DNA from: Vespula vulgaris
Taxonomy: Eukaryota; Arthropoda; Insecta; Hymenoptera; Vespidae
Reading direction: 5' to 3'
Assembly: GCF_905475345.1 (NCBI RefSeq)
Contig: NC_066586.1
Coordinates: 4,996,400 to 5,060,399 of the forward strand
DNA: 64,000 nucleotides
The position numbers were made by a program, and so were the translations under genes. Shown in pieces: positions 59,128-64,000 of this stretch (positions are counted from its first letter, which is position 1; each line of letters begins with the position of its first letter). The notes beneath the pieces are model-generated. The model saw nothing but the letters and a program-made list of their open reading frames with translations. It was not told the origin of the DNA and made no database searches.

Positions 59128-60280
59128 TATCTAGCAAGACTTCGATTTGTCAGGCAAATTGAAATTTTCAACGTGACACAACTGCGGCCCAATCTTGTAA
59201 ATTGGAAACAAATCGTCGAACAAATCTTATTTTCTTATTTTCCTTCCCTTATTCGCAAGATCAGTTGATTTTTCAAGCGTGATCCGCGAGATAAATCCGA
59301 ATGCCTTACCCTTCGTGTTCCCTTGATCGTTCTCGATATGAATATTTTTACTTTATTCGCGGTTTTCGATCGAACAATCTCACCCTCTCGACGAATTCAG
59401 ATTATGAGAGAAGGAAGATCGTCCAAAGTGAAATTTACGTTAGACGATTCCATGCCTGCGAATTTTATACGATCCGATCTATCCCATTCTATATATTTTT
59501 ATTCGTTGACGAGCTTAAGAATCCGTTCGAAGGAATTCGATGAATATAATTCCATCGTTCGATTAGTTATTTTTGTTTGCACGTTTTCTTTTTGTAGAGA
59601 GCGAATAGAACGTTTTAAAAAATACAGAAAGAAGCAAAAAAGAAAAAAAAAGAAAAGAAAGACGAACAAAAATATTCTCATAGTCTCTCGTTTGGGAAAA
59701 TCGTTACATGTATCCACATATACGACATAGGTACAATCCATTTTGATAGTTCCCATCGAAGTAATATTTTTTTTCGCATCTCGTACACGTTCGATCGTTC
59801 GTTGGCATTCTCATGCTCGATCCGATGCTTTTAATCGATAAATCTTTCGATTATATCGGGATACACGAGAACGTTATCATATTTTACTTTCGCTTAATCT
59901 TCATGGCAATGAACCATTTCACGCGATGTATTATCAGGAATCCACCACATAACGACAGTATTATTTATCACCATACGGTTAGCGTATCCACGATATGCCT
60001 ACCTACTTTAAATTTAAATCTGAAAGTACGACGTATGCCCGATAACTTCCATTCGGTAAATCATCAAATGGAAGTTTCTAATGGATCCATCAACTTTAAA
60101 ATAGTAAACTCGCGCGATTGAAATTCGGAAGGTTCGCCAGAGTAAAAGATCACAGAGTTCAACGTTTGAATTTGATTGCATTTAAATTAAAAAAGAAAAC
60201 TAATGTCCAGCGACAATGATGTACTACGTAAATTCTGTAGTTTTTCAATTCTGCAGTTGAACAGAAAAATAAAATACAGA

Positions 60281-60305
60281 GAAAGAGAGAGAGAGAGAGA
60301 GAGAA
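60281..60305. repeat. (GA)n tract
   Basis: About 11 GA units. Confidence 0.95.
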
Positions 60306-60729
60306 GGAAAGCGACAGCTACAAAATTATTGATTCCAACGTAAATCGATCATCGTCACGATTTAAAAGTTGTGAAGATAATGATAAGTGTTAAAAAAAAA
60401 AAAGAAAAAACAAGGAAGAAGAGAAAAAAAGAAGAAAAGAAAAATGAAAAAGGACAATTTCCAGTGATGGTTTACCGAGGAAATCGATCGTTAAAGCCGC
60501 TGCGCGATTTTAATTAAAAGTCCGAGCCAGCTTCGTATCATACACGTTCCTTGTATCACATCGACTCGTTGAAACACGGACGCCTTTAAAAACGCGCACG
60601 ATGCATTCGAGATTTACTAGTCGCGCCAACAAAACGTTGTATACCAATCCTTCGTGATAAGAAAGAGGAAAAACTGCCTGGCATACGCCTGGTAGAAGAA
60701 CGTTGTATTTGTCTGTGTGTATTTGTGTA

Positions 60730-60787
60730 TCTCTCTCTCTCTCTCTCTCTCTCTCTTTACATGTATATATATATATATATATATATC
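60730..60787. repeat. (CT)n followed by (AT)n
   Basis: About 14 CT units, a TTTACATG spacer, then about 11 AT units. Confidence 0.96.
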
Positions 60788-61485
60788 TTTGACAAAAAAG
60801 TTACGCGTTATTTCCATCTTTGTCTTTTCTCTCCTTTTTCAAACGTCCGACTAAAGAAATATCTCGTTAAAAGGTACCTTGATTACGTTCTTCTTTCGTC
60901 CCAATTCCGTTTTTAACTTTGGAACGAATTGAAACAATATAACGTTTAAAGAAAATTCTATTCGAATTGGGTATGGTAAGTTTTTTAAGAGCAAACAAAA
61001 ACTCTTTAATTGTATCGTTCGAATATACATACATGAAAAGTTTTGATAAAAATAGTCGAAAATGTCATTAAAAAGTAACTCGTCCAAAGTTGTTCATATT
61101 AAATATCTGATTTTAAGTGTGAATCATTAAGTCAATAATTATTCCAAAAAATTGGGATTACGTCTCGTGGCAATGAGCATACTGATGCCTATAAAAAAAA
61201 AAGGAACATGACGAAGTGTAAATTAATTTTCTCGCACCTTAATAATTTTTTACAAAAGCACTTAGCAACAACACACATATTTCGTTGACATCGGTGAATC
61301 GGATTTGATAATTCGACGTCCATTTGTATGTCAAATTATTGAAAAGATCAAGTCTTAGACGAAAGAAGCGAAAAAAATAGAAGCTAAGAAAGAAACGAAC
61401 AAAGAAAAAGAAGAAAAAAGAGAAAAGAGAAGTCGATTGTTTGCGATTGCTTTTCACTTATGGCTTCATTTCCAAGGTAATTTCA

Positions 61486-61500
61486 TGATAGATAGATAGG

Positions 61501-61539
<39 letters not shown>

Positions 61540-61602
61540 GTAGGTAGGTAGGTAGATAGATAGATAGATAGATAGGTAGATAGGTAGATAGATAGATAGA
61601 GA
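61486..61602. repeat. (GATA)n array with a GGTA block
   Basis: About 28 TAGA/GATA units, interrupted in the middle by four TAGG units and later by single TAGG variants; passes into GA repeats. Confidence 0.97.
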
Positions 61603-61806
61603 AAGAGAGAGTGAATAGGGAGAAAGAGAGAGACAGGGATAGAAGGCAGCTAATCGCGTCTCTCGGTTTACGGTTAGGGGCCAACGAGATGGTTGAAGCG
61701 ACACGGCATCAAACCACTGCGAAGGGTGTGAAATAGTGTCAGTGCGTATATAACAGGCAGGAGAAGGCTTTGACAGAGCAAACCGCAAAGCGGATGACGC
61801 TGAGAC

Positions 61807-61809
<3 letters not shown>

Positions 61810-61870
<61 letters not shown>
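61810..61870. repeat. (GA)n tract
   Basis: About 30 uninterrupted GA units. Confidence 0.98.
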
Positions 61871-61874
<4 letters not shown>

Positions 61875-62244
61875 GAAAACGATAGAGCAAGGAAGAGAGA
61901 AAGAGTGATTATTCCCACAACACCTTGTTGTAACATACTCCAAGAGATTATTATTGAAATCTCTATGGAGATCCTTTGTTTTGAGTATCATGTTCCACCT
62001 GACGTTACTCCTATTATAGATTGCTAATCTCTAGCGATGAACGAAGAAAATCTGTTTAACTGGGAAGGCAAGTAAAACAATTGATAATTCTCGTTGTTTC
62101 ATACTTTTGTATGGTAAATAAAGGACGAATTCGTAATTAAAATCTAACGATCGGAAGGGGATAATTATCGCTTGAAGGAAAATTAACAACGTACGCATAC
62201 AGATCGTGTTGACAAGTAGTAGAGGTGTACAGAGAATGTAACTC

Positions 62245-62246
<2 letters not shown>

Positions 62247-62302
<56 letters not shown>
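62247..62302. repeat. (GA)n tract
   Basis: About 27 GA units, 380 bases after the previous long GA tract and in the same sense. Confidence 0.98.
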
Positions 62303-62306
<4 letters not shown>

Positions 62307-62582
62307 TGATAAATTTCCAATTTAGTCGAACGTTCGATTCAATCGACTAAATCAAATATTGAGACACTAGATCGGACGAAATTACCTAAGGATGAGGATT
62401 AACTCTACGCACGTAAAGGAATATAGGTAGATGATTGGTTAGTAGGTACACATATATGTAATAAGCTGTATGCTTCGCGAATAGTCCTAAATCCTGTAGG
62501 TTACTACTCTTTTCTTCTATTTCATTGGTAGGTCGAGGCGTTCTCGTGGTCGTCGAGCTATAAACGACGTATAGGCTTTGGA

Positions 62583-62702
62583 ATGGTTCCAAACCTTCCA
62601 GAAGTCGACGTATATAAGCAACAAGTTTGCTCGTACGACTGGAAATCCTCTCGATGGCTTTTTATGGCGAAAACTTCCGTTTCGCTCTTAGAACGTTTCA
62701 CG
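62583..62702 (+). CDS. Possible first exon ending at a GTGAGC donor
   Basis: ATG opens 40 codons (MVPNLPEVDVYKQQVCSYDW...) to ACG|GTGAGCC at 62703. The start context is fair. The frame continues past the donor for another 40 codons into a GA repeat. No partner exon was found. Confidence 0.1.
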
Positions 62703-63676
62703 GTGAGCCTCGATGAAAACGAGGGAAAGAGAACGGTAGAATTTATTTCACCCTACAGAGAAAGAGAGAGAGAGAGAGGCGGACAACAATGCGCTTTAGT
62801 TCGACGAAAAGAAAAACGACGTTAGATAAATTTTCGTAAATCTCCTTCGTATGGAGTTAATAGAGAATCATTCTCGTTTCGTTCGATTCCATTTGGAAAT
62901 AGTCGAATAGACTTTCCGTCCGATGTTATTATGCAGAAAATAGATAAATTATTAAGGAAACCGAATTAGAAATATACGTTGAAACGATTTAATAGAAGAA
63001 TCGTATGGTAGAAATGGCTCGTTGATGAAATCGTTAGGTTAAATTAAAAGAGTTTTCACGATGGATAGGTGTGTTCATCGACATGCGGAATTATCGATAT
63101 AAACGAAAATTTATCTTGGTCGATTTTATTTCTCTCGCATATAATAGAAAGAAGGCCGAAGGAAACCATGAAAAATAACGTGTCCGGTGTTTCATCGTCG
63201 GAAAAGTTTGACTCTCTCCAAAGTGAACTTTTAGAAGCTACGACAAGTAAAAGTGGCGAGAGGTTCGCGCCGGATGGCAAACCAACATCGAATAGTTGGC
63301 TGCTGCCCTCACTTCTCTCATAAGCGTTGCAAATTTCAGCCCACCGTGGCAGAACCATCGCAGAAACTGTTTTACATTCAACATTTGGTCCCAGCCATCT
63401 TCTCCTCCTCTCTCGTCCAAACATCATCCTTCCGTACTCTTCTTACCCTTCTTCCTCTCTCTTCCTCTCTCTTTCTCGCACTCTTCGAAGCTCGTGGTTT
63501 AGCATAACGCCAAGTACAAAACTATTCAGCAGCCGTTTCGAAGTAGGCAAAGAACAGAAAACTCAGGAGTATACCTGGGATTCGCGATAAACGCAGCTGT
63601 CACGAGTGGTGGCTCGTATAGCAACACGTGGTCCGACACAGGCCGAAGGCTAGAATACATTACAAAAGATCCTCAC

Positions 63677-63752
63677 CTCGTAGAGGAACTCGTCGCCATC
63701 TGTCGATTTTCGTCGACGATCCGCCACGAAAAGTTGACGTTAACTTTTCCAT
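63677..63752 (-). CDS. Possible first coding exon
   Basis: On the minus strand an ATG at 63750-63752 opens 25 codons (MEKLTSTFRGGSSTKIDRWR...) ending at a good donor, GAG|GTGAGG. A second ATG in stronger context (CAGATGGCG, 63697-63699) gives MATSSSTR in another frame before the same donor. Later exons would lie to the left, but none was identified. The region is GC-richer than average. Confidence 0.17.
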
Positions 63753-64000
63753 CGAACCTCGTTCCGAGCGAAGAGGGCTCCTGAGTTGAAAGAGAAGGAG
63801 GAGAAGGAAAACGAGGACGAGGAATGGAAGAAAAAGTTTTCTACGAGGAATTCTCTGAAATTACGATGTCATCTCCCCAATCGAAGGAATGTCGGGTACA
63901 TGCTATTTCATCGAGCGTTTCGTAAAATTTCGAAGATTAACGTACAAAGTTCTCTACGCACTGCTTTAGATTCTATAGAATATCGTAAACCAATGCCACC
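63753..64000. other. Right end, no feature seen
   Basis: Purine-rich stretch at 63785-63840, then ordinary single-copy sequence. Possibly 5' flank of the weak minus-strand exon at 63677-63752. Confidence 0.3.

Larger units (their letters stand above)
55983..63676. other. Intron-like or intergenic DNA, no firm gene
   Basis: Purine-rich tracts (56205-56310, 58870-58930, 60395-60450), CAGA, AT, GATA and GA arrays. A complex block at 60460-60620 and a GC-richer patch at 63240-63400 with short frames on both strands are unexplained. Confidence 0.4.

Noticed and set aside
61483..61991. Several 70-135-codon ORFs
   Set aside because: Entirely explained by GATA and GA arrays (Tyr-Leu-Ser-Ile and Ser-Leu repeats).
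1..64000. tRNA, rRNA, known insect microRNA seeds, CRISPR arrays
   Set aside because: Read by eye on both strands; no cloverleaf boxes, no recognisable mature microRNA and no spaced palindromic repeats were found. A covariance-model scan would be needed to be sure.

Overview
The window looks like AT-rich, non-repetitive insect DNA. CpG-containing words (TCGA, CGAA, TTCG) are very common, microsatellites are dense (long GA/CT tracts, AT, GT, and GAC, TTCG, GATA and CTAC arrays), and coding density is very low. This suits a hymenopteran insect (bee, wasp or ant), but no gene here is conserved enough to fix the species. I see no bacterial genes, rRNA, tRNA, CRISPR array or intact transposon. Nearly all open frames of 60-120 codons are chance products of low stop density in repeats and T/C-rich DNA.

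Left end (1-4.2 kb). A minus-strand first coding exon (about 1679-1766) encodes a clear signal peptide and ends at a very good splice donor in phase 1, as in many secreted or cell-surface proteins. About 2.3 kb away on the plus strand is a well-bounded 60-nt exon (4056-4115) with strong acceptor and donor. The two look like parts of divergent genes.

Middle (4.1-49 kb). This is most simply one very long plus-strand intron. At 49036/49037 a polypyrimidine tract and acceptor abut a perfect donor (CAG|GTAAGT), the signature of a recursive splice site. It is followed by a possible 57-nt exon in the same phase as the exon at 4056. Weaker sites of the same kind are at 46865/46866 and 31704/31705. 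The middle also holds dozens of microsatellites, a diverged ~118-bp direct duplication (15.2-15.5 kb) and several GC-richer complex blocks. Some blocks could be exons of nested genes; the best is a minus-strand 86-residue terminal-exon candidate at 20403-20663, then a Cys-rich plus frame at 13.0 kb and a minus terminal exon at 32.3-32.5 kb. Others may be regulatory elements.

Right end (49-64 kb). More intron-like DNA with long GA tracts, a CG/GT/AT alternating tract, CTAC and GATA arrays, and a GC3-rich small ORF just after a GA tract (55791-55982).

Confidence is high only for the repeats, moderate for the two left-end exons and the recursive site, and low for all other coding calls. No gene could be named from the sequence.
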